A stretch of DNA of 43,866 bases from assembly GCA_964521305.1 (NCBI GenBank), contig CAZFQZ010000004.1:1-43866 (forward strand), written 5' to 3'. Below the pieces are notes generated by a model, which saw only the letters and a program-made list of their open reading frames with translations, did no database searches and was not told the DNA's origin. The position numbers were made by a program, and so were the translations under genes. How positions within the stretch are numbered: the stretch's first letter is position 1; each line of letters starts with the position of its first letter. Of the stretch, positions 1-8,087 are shown one piece after another. The stretch is from CAZBEJ01 sp964521305. GTDB lineage: Bacteria > Patescibacteriota > Microgenomatia > UBA1406 > GWC2-37-13.

Positions 1-327
1 GTAAAACTGCTGGTGAATTCCATGAAACCAAATATCAAGGTTCTCGAAAAAGCAATGACGAACGAATTGTATGCGACACATGCGGTTTATGAACTGGTAA
101 AAAAGGGTATACCGTTCCGTGAGGCATATAAAAAAATAGGAAAATCCTTACAGAATATACCGCAATATGATCAAATTTCCGTAATGAAGCAATCAAATCA
201 CGCAGGTGGAACGGGAAACCTCAATCTTTCGTCAGTAAAAAAGCAGAGTTTTCTTATGCAGAAAATATGGAAGCAGAAACAAAGGCAATATAATAAAGTT
301 ATTAGTTCATTAGTTGTTAGTTATTAA
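1..327 (+). CDS. argH: Argininosuccinate lyase, C-terminal fragment (cut by window edge)
   Basis: The reading frame is open from base 1, so this is the 3' end of a gene that starts outside the window. About 108 residues are visible. The stretch NELYATHAVYELVKKGIPF followed by REAYKKIGK matches the C-terminal helical domain of argininosuccinate lyase, which releases fumarate from argininosuccinate to give arginine. A later SNHAGGTGN segment fits the family tail. The order argH-argG-argF supports the call. The last ten or so residues are encoded by a simple TTAGTT-type repeat (about 297-327), so the tail is probably not conserved. The gene is followed after 16 bases by argG on the same strand. 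Confidence 0.82.
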   Translation, partial: VKLLVNSMKPNIKVLEKAMTNELYATHAVYELVKKGIPFREAYKKIGKSLQNIPQYDQISVMKQSNHAGGTGNLNLSSVKKQSFLMQKIWKQKQRQYNKVISSLVVSY

Positions 328-343
328 TTATTTAAATTCACAT

Positions 344-1642
344 ATGAAAAAAACAACAAAGTACATAAAAGTGGCATCATACGAAGGTAAGGTTGGGGAG
401 GTTAAAAAAGTTTTGCTGCTGTATTCGGGAGGACTCGATACGTCAGTCATGTTGAAATGGATCCAGGACAGTTACAAAGCCAAAGTAGTGACTTTAACTT
501 TGGATATCGGACAACAAAAAGATGATCTTGGCGCGATAAAAAAGAAAGCGTTGAAGTTCGGCGCAATAAAAGCAATTGTCTATGACGCTAAAGAAGAGTT
601 TGCAAATGACTTTCTCGCTAAGGGAATTAAGGCAAACGCGTCATACCAGGGCGATTATCATCTGTCTACTCCCATGGGACGCGCGGTACTCGCAAAAAAA
701 GCAGTGGAGATCGCTAATCAGGAAGGAGCAGATTGTATCGCACATGGATGTACGGGAAAAGGTAATGACCAGGTCCGATTGGACGGATACATCATGGTTT
801 TCGATCCGAAAATGAAGGTGATCGCACCTGTCCGGGAATGGGCAATGGATCGAAACGAAGAAATCAAATACGCCAAAAAACACAATATTCCGGTCCCGGC
901 ATCCATTGATTTTCCCTACAGTGTTGATGACAACATGTGGGGAATGACGTGGGAAGGAGGCGAAATTGAAGAACCGGATTTGATCGCGCCATTGGAAAAG
1001 TTTTTGACAACCTATACGCTTGCGACAAAGGCGCCAAACAAGGAGGAATTCGTGAAAATACAGTTCGAAAAAGGGATTCCAACTGCTTTGGACGGAAAAA
1101 AGATGTCTTTGGCGAAGCTCATCGTTGCCTTAAATAGCATCGCCGGAACGTATGGAGTCGGCGTTGCTCATTGTTTCGAAGATCGTCTGGTCGGCGTGAA
1201 AAACGGCGGCGTCTATGAGATGCCAGCTGCTCATGTGATTATCAAAGCGCATAAGTATTTGGAAAAATATGTTTGTACCAGACAGTTAAATGAGTTGAAG
1301 GAAACGCTGGATATCAAATGGGGGTATTTATGTTACGCAGCCCAATGGTATGATCCGGTTATGACCGCAATAAATGCCTTTAATGATAAAGTAAACGAAA
1401 AAGTCACGGGAGAAGTGACGGTTAAGCTATATAAAGGAAGCGCTAAGGCAGTGGCAATGAAATCACCGTATGGTTTGGACCACACTTCGTTCACCAATGT
1501 CGGCGGATATCCCTTCAATGTGAATGCAAGCGCGGGATTTACCGAGATATACACGTTGCAGATGAAACTGGCTAACCAAATAAAGCCTGAGCAGAAGAAA
1601 AAAATCAAGAAAGCCTATCAAGGATTACAAATTTTTGATTAA
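344..1642 (+). CDS. argG: Argininosuccinate synthase
   Basis: Joins citrulline and aspartate with ATP cleavage, the penultimate step of arginine synthesis in the cytoplasm. The ATP pyrophosphatase P-loop YSGGLDTS lies at residues 27-34, and the citrulline/aspartate-binding regions continue through STPMGRAVLAKKAVEIA and HGCTGKGNDQVR. Length is 432 residues, close to the family norm of 400-450. The ATG at 344 was chosen. An upstream TTG at 314 would only add ten residues encoded by the intergenic TTAGTT repeat. The N-terminus has about 20 residues before the usual start of the domain (VASYEGKVGEVKK). argF follows two bases after the stop, so the two are almost certainly cotranscribed. Confidence 0.95.
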   Translation: MKKTTKYIKVASYEGKVGEVKKVLLLYSGGLDTSVMLKWIQDSYKAKVVTLTLDIGQQKDDLGAIKKKALKFGAIKAIVYDAKEEFANDFLAKGIKANASYQGDYHLSTPMGRAVLAKKAVEIANQEGADCIAHGCTGKGNDQVRLDGYIMVFDPKMKVIAPVREWAMDRNEEIKYAKKHNIPVPASIDFPYSVDDNMWGMTWEGGEIEEPDLIAPLEKFLTTYTLATKAPNKEEFVKIQFEKGIPTALDGKKMSLAKLIVALNSIAGTYGVGVAHCFEDRLVGVKNGGVYEMPAAHVIIKAHKYLEKYVCTRQLNELKETLDIKWGYLCYAAQWYDPVMTAINAFNDKVNEKVTGEVTVKLYKGSAKAVAMKSPYGLDHTSFTNVGGYPFNVNASAGFTEIYTLQMKLANQIKPEQKKKIKKAYQGLQIFD

Positions 1643-1644
1643 TT

Positions 1645-2587
1645 ATGAAAAAGGATTTTGTTTCGATTACTGATTTGTCAGCCGATGAAATTTGGGAGAT
1701 ACTGAAGTCGGCTAAGAAATTCAAATCCCAGCTGTACTACGAAAGGCGGGACTGATACTTTGCTGAAAAACAAGACGCTCGGCATGGTATTCGAGAAACC
1801 GAGCCTGCGGACACGTGTATCGTTCGAGACCGGAATGACACAGTTAGGAGGTCACGCCATCTACCTGGCTCCGACCGATATCGGCATGGGCAAACGCGAA
1901 TCGATCCGCGATACTGCCATGGTTTTATCAAGCATGGTCGATGTCATACTGGCACGTACGTTTGAGCATAAGACAGTGGTTGAGTTGGCGTTGCATTCGA
2001 AAGTTCCGGTTATCAATGCGCTTTCAGACATGGAGCATCCATGTCAGATTCTGGCCGATCTTATGACGATATATGAAATTAAAGAAACATTGACGGGATT
2101 GAAAATCGCATACGTCGGTGACGGCGAAAACAATGTAACCCATTCGCTGTGTCTGGCATCGTCAAAACTGGGGATTGATTTCTCGTGCGCGGCGCCAAAA
2201 GGTTTTTGGATGAGAAAAAAGATCGTGGATCAGGCGAAGGCGTACGCAGCGGGAACGGATGCGCACATATTTGAAACCGATAATCCGGCAGAAGCGGTTG
2301 CAGCCGCAGACGCTGTTATAACCGATACATGGATAAGTATGGGGGACGAGATAGAGAAAGAGAAACGACTGAATATCTTTAAACGATACCAAGTGAACCG
2401 ACAGTTGATGGATCAAGCAAAGGAAGACGCAATTTTTCTCCACTGCCTGCCGGCGTATCGCGGAAATGAGGTTATCGCGGAAGTAATTGACGGTAAACAG
2501 TCTGTTGTTTTCCAGGAAGCGGAGAACCGTCTTCATACCCAAAAAGCATTATTAGTTTATTTGACAGGAAAGGAGTGGTTGTCATGA
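1645..2587 (+). CDS. argF: Ornithine carbamoyltransferase, interrupted by an apparent +1 frameshift
   Basis: Makes citrulline from ornithine and carbamoyl phosphate. The true start is the ATG at 1645: MKKDFVSITDLSADEIWEIL is the classic OTCase N-terminus. That frame hits TGA at 1753-1755. The homologous protein continues in the +1 frame from about 1742-1760 (LLKNKTLGMVFEKPSLRTR) to the TGA at 2585-2587. Downstream motifs are intact: carbamoyl-phosphate loop SLRTR, HPCQ, and HCLPAYRG near the C-terminus. One extra base somewhere in 1741-1753 would explain the break, as would a sequencing error or programmed frameshifting. Reading TGA as glycine does not help, because the first frame downstream is not OTCase-like. 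The gene overlaps lysW by ATGA. Confidence 0.85.
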
Positions 2588-2766
2588 CAATAAAACAAAA
2601 TCAGATACAGTGCCCGGATTGCGATGCGGCTATGGAATTGGACAAGGATCTTGAAAAAGGGGAGGTGGTCAAATGCAAAGAATGTAGTGTAGGCTTGGAA
2701 GTCATATCGGTGCAGCCGATAAAAGTAGAACATCTGCCTCAGATGGAAGATGATTGGGGTCAATAA
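2584..2766 (+). CDS. lysW: LysW/ArgW-type amino-group carrier protein with C-terminal Gln
   Basis: A 60-residue acidic carrier protein. In the LysW pathways the amino group of glutamate (arginine route) or alpha-aminoadipate (lysine route) is bonded to the gamma-carboxyl of the carrier's C-terminal Glu. This protects it while later enzymes act. Zinc-ribbon half-sites CPDC (about residues 10-13) and CKEC (about 31-34) are visible, and the tail is MEDDWGQ. The usual ending is EDWGE, so here the last residue is Gln (CAA) followed directly by TAA TAG. The ATG at 2584 overlaps the argF stop as ATGA and is preferred to the GTG at 2575. argX follows after 35 bases. Confidence 0.9.
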   Translation: MTIKQNQIQCPDCDAAMELDKDLEKGEVVKCKECSVGLEVISVQPIKVEHLPQMEDDWGQ

Positions 2767-2801
2767 TAGACATTATAATTAAGATTTATGAATGCCAATA
2801 C

Positions 2802-3650
2802 ATGGGAATAATAGGGTTGTTACACTCGATTACGAGGATTGAAGAAAAGGAGATCATGCACTGTTTCAGAAAAAGACGTATTGCCTTTGAATCGGTAGAT
2901 CCCCGCTCACTGGCGTTGAACGGGAAAGCGAAATCCCTTATGAACTATTCGGTCGTGCTTAACCGTGAAGTAAGCCAGACTAGGGCGGAACAGATACTCG
3001 AATACCTCAACGGTCATGGTGTGCGGACGATCAACAGCGCACAATCGACAAGACTGTGCAATAACAAGGCACTCTGTACGTGGAAATTGCAGAATGCGCA
3101 TATTCCGGTGCCACGGAGCATTATCGCGTTTTCGAAAACCGAAGCAATCAGGCAGGCGGAAATTATCGGATACCCGTTAGTCATGAAACCGCTTATTGGT
3201 TCATGGGGAAGATTGATGTCCAAAATAAACGATCGGGATAGCCTCGAATCTGTTCTGGAATATAAAGAGGCGTTGAACAATCCTTTACACGCAATATATT
3301 ATCTCCAGGAATACATAAAAAAACCCGGAAGGGACATAAGGATTCTGCTGATCGGTAAGGAACCGGTTGCGGCGATGTATCGGCAATCAGAACACTGGAT
3401 TACCAATACGGCAAAAGGGGCAATCCCCAAAAAATTGAAATTGAATGATGAACTCATTAAGCTTTCGCATAACGTCATGGATGCGTTGCAGCTCGACATA
3501 GGCGGCATTGATATAGTCGAAATCCCGGGAGGATATCAAGTGTTCGAAGCGAATGCAACCGTTGAATTTCACGGATTGCAGACGGTCAGTAAACGGAATA
3601 TAGCCGATGCGGTCGCTGACTATCTGGTTAGACTGAATCCAGATCGTTAG
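2802..3650 (+). CDS. argX: LysW-glutamate ligase (ArgX/LysX family, ATP-grasp)
   Basis: Ligates the amino group of glutamate to LysW using ATP. ATP-grasp features are visible: VMKPLIGSWGRLMSKI (lysine plus the family-typical GSWGR loop), YIKKPGRDIR, and the metal-binding end VFEANATVEFHG. Length is 282 residues from the ATG at 2802, where MGIIGLLHSITRIEEKEI aligns with the LysX N-terminus. A TTG at 2754 would add a non-homologous leader. Arginine rather than lysine synthesis is inferred from argH-argG-argF alongside. The active site alone does not settle glutamate against aminoadipate. The stop overlaps the end of the convergent PBP gene by three bases. A TATAAT at 2774-2779 could be an internal promoter. 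Confidence 0.85.
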   Translation: MGIIGLLHSITRIEEKEIMHCFRKRRIAFESVDPRSLALNGKAKSLMNYSVVLNREVSQTRAEQILEYLNGHGVRTINSAQSTRLCNNKALCTWKLQNAHIPVPRSIIAFSKTEAIRQAEIIGYPLVMKPLIGSWGRLMSKINDRDSLESVLEYKEALNNPLHAIYYLQEYIKKPGRDIRILLIGKEPVAAMYRQSEHWITNTAKGAIPKKLKLNDELIKLSHNVMDALQLDIGGIDIVEIPGGYQVFEANATVEFHGLQTVSKRNIADAVADYLVRLNPDR

Positions 3651-5875
3651 AGCCGTATTGTTTGGGTTTGTTCGTGGTCATGGCTGCAGTCGACACAGTA
3701 GATAGAGAACCTATCTCGAATAATCTGCTTGTTTTGCATCTCGATGTTCGCGTCGCCAGCATTGGGATTAGGTATATATGTATTGCTGTCTTTGGCAACC
3801 GGAATCATCTGCTGCTCGGGATTTCCCGGCTGCGGTTCCGTGCCTTGAATAAAATATTCGAATCTTGCAGGACAGCTGTCTGAACCATCGGGATTTTTTG
3901 TTGCTAGAGCCCCGTTTAATACGCATACCTGTTTTCCGACGACATCATACGGCCTGATCGGCCATAGATCGGGTTGGTTCTTTACGACTGCCGACATGAC
4001 GCGATTCCAGATCGGCGCGGCTCCGGTTATTCCTGATGCTAAATACTGGTTCATCGGTGTGTTGTCGTTGTTGCCGACCCAGACTGCGACCAGGAAGTTT
4101 GGTGTGTACCCGATCGTCCAGTTGTCTTTTTTATCGTCGGTTGTTCCTGTTTTTACCGATACGGCCCTGTTGGGAATTACCAGCGACGAAGACGGCCCGA
4201 ACTCTTCGACCCGTGCGTTGTTGTCCAAAAGGATATGGGAAATCAGAAACGACGCTTCTTGGGAAATGGTGCGTTTGCCGGGAATCTGGAAATAATCCGG
4301 ATACTGGATCGGTTTACTGACGTCTTTGACGTAGTTGGCGTCCTCGAATTTGTAGAGTGTTTTCCCCAATTTGTCTTGAATCTTGAGGATCGAATTAAGT
4401 TTTCTCGGAATACCGCGGTTGGCAAATGTTGAAAACGCCTGAGCCATTTCGGTCATCCTGACTTCGCCGCCCCCAAGCGTCAACGAAAGACCGTACGTGT
4501 CAGGTCTGTTGAACGTGTCAATGGTAAATGCCGATGCGGATGCGATGAAATTACTGACGCCATTTATCGCCAACATTTTGACCGCAGGAATATTGAACGA
4601 GTTACCCAATGCGAATCGTAGTTGCACCGGTCCGTGGAACTTTCCGTCGTAGTTGACCGGACAATATGCCTTTGGCTGGCCGGCAGCCGTAAAACAGGTA
4701 GGTTCGTCAATGAATACCGTTGCCGGGGTAACCAGTTTCCGATCGAGTCCTATCCCGTAGTTCAGCGGTTTAATCGAGCTTCCAGGCTGGCGGAGCGCCG
4801 TGGTGACGTTGAATGCTCCTGATCCCGATGCAAAATAATCAGCCGATCCGACCATTGCCAGTATTTCTCCGGTTGGTGGACGTGTGACCAGAACTGCACC
4901 GTTGGTGACATGAAGCAATTTTTTATCCTTATCAATTTCATCCTTAACGATTTTTTCCGCTTCTTCCTGCGTCGGCAAGTCAAGTGTTGTGGTTACCTGA
5001 AGTCCATCTTCCTCGACCTGTTGAACGCCATAGATTTGTTCAAGCTGTTGCTTGATGTAGAATACAAAATGTGGTGCTTTGATCGGCGACTGGAGCGGTT
5101 GAAAATTTACCTCGGTACTGAGTGCTTTCTCATATGTTTGCTGGTCTATGTATTTTTGTTCATACATAGCTTTCAGCACTTCGTTTCGCCTGGTTAAGGT
5201 GAGGTCCGGATTGCTATAGGGAGAGTACAGGGATGGTGCTTGCGGAAGACCGGCTAATGTTGCAGCTTCGACGAGCGACACGTCTTTCGCGTGTTTGCCG
5301 AAATACAAGCGGGAAGCTTCCTCGATTCCGTAGGTATCGCCGCCGTACGGAACCTGTGTCAGATACATTTCAAGAATCTGGTTTTTGGTGAACACGCGTT
5401 CTGCCCAGATTGATAATATGATTTCCCTGAGTTTTCTGCGGATGGTGCGTTCCTGAGTCAATAGGGCATTGCGTACCAGCTGTTGGGTGAGTGTTGAACC
5501 ACCTTGCAGGCTGTGGTGTAGAATCATGTCCCTGATAGCGCGCAAAATGCCGGATACGATGGAAATTCCGCCGTGTTTGTAAAAATCCTTATCTTCAATG
5601 GCGACGGTGGCTTGGCCGATATACGCTGGCAATTCATTAAGATGCACAGGAGTCCTATTCTGGTTTTTATATATTTCATAGAGCAGTTTGCCGTTGCGGT
5701 CGTAAATATGCGTAGATAGCGGTACTGCTTTATAGTTCTTCAGGCTGTTTGGTGAGGGAAGGTCGTAGAAAATGTAGAAATACGTAAATATACATATGCA
5801 AACGACTGCGATAATCGCGGAAACCGTCATCCGTTTTTTCGACCCGAATAAAAACTGCATACATCTTTCTTTCAT
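3647..5875 (-). CDS. Class A penicillin-binding protein 1A (glycosyltransferase and transpeptidase)
   Basis: A bifunctional peptidoglycan synthase anchored by one membrane helix (residues about 16-38). The GT51 domain carries EDKDFYKHGG with catalytic Glu94 and QGGSTLTQQLVRN at 124-136. The transpeptidase domain has SSIK (nucleophile Ser366), SFN at 425-427 and KTG at 575-577. It polymerises lipid II and crosslinks the strands outside the membrane. Length is 742 residues, normal for the family. The extracytoplasmic C-terminus ends in an unusual short tail with CVDC followed by HDH, which could bind metal or form a disulfide. It lies downstream of metG on the same strand (55-base gap) and converges on argX with overlapping stops. 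Confidence 0.95.
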   Translation of the reverse strand: MKERCMQFLFGSKKRMTVSAIIAVVCICIFTYFYIFYDLPSPNSLKNYKAVPLSTHIYDRNGKLLYEIYKNQNRTPVHLNELPAYIGQATVAIEDKDFYKHGGISIVSGILRAIRDMILHHSLQGGSTLTQQLVRNALLTQERTIRRKLREIILSIWAERVFTKNQILEMYLTQVPYGGDTYGIEEASRLYFGKHAKDVSLVEAATLAGLPQAPSLYSPYSNPDLTLTRRNEVLKAMYEQKYIDQQTYEKALSTEVNFQPLQSPIKAPHFVFYIKQQLEQIYGVQQVEEDGLQVTTTLDLPTQEEAEKIVKDEIDKDKKLLHVTNGAVLVTRPPTGEILAMVGSADYFASGSGAFNVTTALRQPGSSIKPLNYGIGLDRKLVTPATVFIDEPTCFTAAGQPKAYCPVNYDGKFHGPVQLRFALGNSFNIPAVKMLAINGVSNFIASASAFTIDTFNRPDTYGLSLTLGGGEVRMTEMAQAFSTFANRGIPRKLNSILKIQDKLGKTLYKFEDANYVKDVSKPIQYPDYFQIPGKRTISQEASFLISHILLDNNARVEEFGPSSSLVIPNRAVSVKTGTTDDKKDNWTIGYTPNFLVAVWVGNNDNTPMNQYLASGITGAAPIWNRVMSAVVKNQPDLWPIRPYDVVGKQVCVLNGALATKNPDGSDSCPARFEYFIQGTEPQPGNPEQQMIPVAKDSNTYIPNPNAGDANIEMQNKQIIRDRFSIYCVDCSHDHEQTQTIRL

Positions 5876-5930
5876 TTTTCTTATTCGCTCACCAATATTT
5901 AAAATTACGTCTGATATATCCTGAGCACAT

Positions 5931-7361
5931 TCATGTGCGAATGGTATATACGCTCAATTTTGGAAATAATACCTCGCTTTTTTTTACATCGCCGGTAACG
6001 GATTTCATGATTTTTTCGGTCGTAGTCGGAATAAATGGTTGTAACTGGAACGCAATGTCATATATTGCCTGTAATTGTTCAATCATGAAATTTTTTCGTT
6101 CCTCTGTTTTCTTTTTCCACGGCGCGAACTTATCGATGTTCTTGTCGGTTTTTTTTATGTCGTTCCAGATGTGTTCCAAAATGAGGTTGAATTGGTACGT
6201 TCTGAACAAATGTTCCATTTCCGGATCGAATGAAGACGGCTGCGGTTCGAAAGAGATAGCGTCCTGTTGCGCGATCGTCGTAACGCGTGAAACAAGATTG
6301 CCTAGTTCATTGGAAAGGTCGGCGCTGTATAGTTCATTCATGCGGTTATACGAGAAATCGCCGTCCTCGAACGGTGGTATTTCCCGGAGAAGATAATACC
6401 GCACCGGGTCAATGCCATATTTTTTCACGAGATCGAACGGGTTAACTACATTGCCGAGGCTTTTACTCATTTTTTGACCGTCCGATGTGATGAATCCGTG
6501 AATCAGGATCTGCTTTGAATTGGGGAGGCCTGCGGACATGAGCATTGCCTGCCAGATCGCAGACTGCTGCCGTAAATTATCTTTTCCCGCCAATTGGACG
6601 ACCGGCCACCAGGTATCAAAACCTTCTTTATATTTCGGCCAACCGATATTGGATAGATAAAAAATCAGTGCGTCGAACCACACATACATGACGTGTTCGG
6701 GGTCGTTCGGTACGTCAACGCCCCACGGCATTTTTGACTTCAGCCGGGAGATGGAAAAATCCTGCAGCTCTTTTTCGACAAATGTCCTGATTTCGGTCAA
6801 ACGGTGTTGCGGTACCACGAAATCCGGTACGTCCTGGTAGAGTTTCAATAATGCATCCTGATATTTGGAAAACCGGAAAAAATAATTTTCCTCTTCATAC
6901 GTTTCTATCTCGAGGTTATGATGGATCGGACATTTGCCGTCTTTTAACTCAGAGTCCGTTTTTTCCAGCTCGCACCCCACGCAGTATTTGATTTTATAGT
7001 TTTTTTTGTAGATGTCACCGCTTCTGAAACACAACATCCAAAAATCCTGCGCAGCCTGGATGTGTTTTGGGTCCGTGGTCCTGATAAAGTTCGTTATATC
7101 GAGATTGAGGAGTTTTACCAGGTCGTCGAACTTCTGCGCGTATTTATCGCAGTATTGCTGTGGCGTCTGCTTGGCTTCAAGGGCTTTCCGGTATATTTTC
7201 AGTCCATGTTCATCGGTTCCGAACCCGAACCTGACGTCGTACCCGCTCAATTTTTTGTAGCGCGCTATGGCATCGGCCTGGATGATTTCGAGTGCAAACC
7301 CTATGTGTGGCTCTGCGTTGACATACGGTGCGGTGGTGGTGATATAAAAAGTTTTATTCAT
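5931..7361 (-). CDS. metG: Methionyl-tRNA synthetase
   Basis: Class I aminoacyl-tRNA synthetase that charges tRNA-Met. The HIGH box is HIGF at residues 19-22 and KMSKS is at 297-301. The connective-peptide zinc knot has Cys127, Cys130, Cys144 and His147 (CVGC then CPIH). FGTDEHGLK is also present. The protein has 476 residues and lacks the C-terminal tRNA-binding domain found in longer bacterial forms. The start ATG at 7361 is preceded by TAAAAT then six bases, resembling the start-proximal -10 boxes elsewhere in this window, but no -35 is evident. Confidence 0.96.
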   Translation of the reverse strand: MNKTFYITTTAPYVNAEPHIGFALEIIQADAIARYKKLSGYDVRFGFGTDEHGLKIYRKALEAKQTPQQYCDKYAQKFDDLVKLLNLDITNFIRTTDPKHIQAAQDFWMLCFRSGDIYKKNYKIKYCVGCELEKTDSELKDGKCPIHHNLEIETYEEENYFFRFSKYQDALLKLYQDVPDFVVPQHRLTEIRTFVEKELQDFSISRLKSKMPWGVDVPNDPEHVMYVWFDALIFYLSNIGWPKYKEGFDTWWPVVQLAGKDNLRQQSAIWQAMLMSAGLPNSKQILIHGFITSDGQKMSKSLGNVVNPFDLVKKYGIDPVRYYLLREIPPFEDGDFSYNRMNELYSADLSNELGNLVSRVTTIAQQDAISFEPQPSSFDPEMEHLFRTYQFNLILEHIWNDIKKTDKNIDKFAPWKKKTEERKNFMIEQLQAIYDIAFQLQPFIPTTTEKIMKSVTGDVKKSEVLFPKLSVYTIRT

Positions 7362-7486
7362 ATGGGTATTTTATTCGCTCGAAAGCGTCTTTTTTTTTGC
7401 TTCTCAATGCGAGACGATTGGGTAATCTGCACGGACTCTATTTCGCAAGTGATCAGCAAAAAAATCCGCATTCTTCGCTCTATAAG

Positions 7487-7786
7487 TTATTTTATCAATG
7501 CATATATTCCAACAAACAAACTGACCAAGAGAATGATGTTTATTGTATCAAAAAGTTGGGACGCTTTCAGCAGCAACAGAAAAAACGCGAATACTGCAGC
7601 CCATATCGCGTATTTGCGTGAAACCCTGATGCGGGAGAAACCATAGACGAGAGCGGATATAAGAAGTATATATATAAGGATGACCCACCACGATTCCGGC
7701 GGAACGAATATGGTTACGGCTGCGATGGTGACAAGGAGGATAGCGGAAAATGGTAAGGTATGTCGCAATTCCCTTGAAACTCTCAT
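7487..7786 (-). CDS. Small hypothetical membrane protein
   Basis: A 99-residue protein of unknown function, dominated by hydrophobic segments. About three or four membrane helices are visible (around residues 13-30, 35-50, 59-75 and 80-97), with short basic loops such as SRIRVSRK. I recognise no family. The ATG at 7786 was chosen over the TTG at 7795. The choice rests on a TATAAT on the minus strand at 7800-7795, eight bases upstream of this ATG, the same geometry as other genes here. It is divergent from rpsO, and metG and the PBP gene follow on the same strand. Confidence 0.6.
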   Translation of the reverse strand: MRVSRELRHTLPFSAILLVTIAAVTIFVPPESWWVILIYILLISALVYGFSRIRVSRKYAIWAAVFAFFLLLLKASQLFDTINIILLVSLFVGIYALIK

Positions 7787-7802
7787 ATCTATCAATTATA
7801 AT
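7774..7802 (+). promoter_or_regulatory. rpsO promoter, sharing its -10 with a divergent promoter
   Basis: TTGAAA at 7774-7779 and TATAAT at 7797-7802 are separated by exactly 17 bp. Transcription would start near 7808-7810, leaving only about 5-7 bases before the rpsO ATG at 7815. The eight bases ATTATAAT (7795-7802) also read TATAAT on the minus strand (7800-7795), eight bases upstream of the small membrane gene. One symmetric element may therefore drive both directions. Confidence 0.75.
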
Positions 7803-7814
7803 GGATAAACCATT

Positions 7815-8084
7815 ATGACTACGTTACCGGACGACAAGCAAAAACTTATCGAAATGTTCGCTCAACACAAAGGCGATACGGGATCTCCCGAGGTGCAGAT
7901 TGCGCTATTGACTAACAAAATCATCAAACTGACCGAGCATCTTGAAGAAAATAAAAAGGATAATCATTCCAGAAGAGGATTGTTGAAGGTGATCGCGAAA
8001 CGTAGGCGTATCCTCAATTATCTCCAGAAACTGGACGATAAACGGTATAAAAAATTAATAAAGGCTATCGGACTCAAAAAGTAA
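7815..8084 (+). CDS. rpsO: 30S ribosomal protein uS15
   Basis: An 89-residue ribosomal protein that binds 16S rRNA in the small-subunit platform. The segments GDTGSPEVQIALLTNKI, then HSRRGLL and KRRRILNYL, are diagnostic for S15. The length is standard. It is followed after three bases by pnp, the conserved rpsO-pnp pair. The promoter lies so close to the ATG that the message should be leaderless or nearly so. Confidence 0.98.
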   Translation: MTTLPDDKQKLIEMFAQHKGDTGSPEVQIALLTNKIIKLTEHLEENKKDNHSRRGLLKVIAKRRRILNYLQKLDDKRYKKLIKAIGLKK

Positions 8085-8087
8085 AAA

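Noticed and set aside
1753..1755. TGA recoded as glycine in argF, as in some CPR lineages
   Set aside because: Reading through in the same frame gives no OTCase-like sequence. The homologous continuation is in the +1 frame, and other genes here use TGA as a normal stop.
7062..7646. Open frame opposite the metG 5' part and the small membrane gene
   Set aside because: It is antisense to clear metG coding sequence and has no start context or homology.
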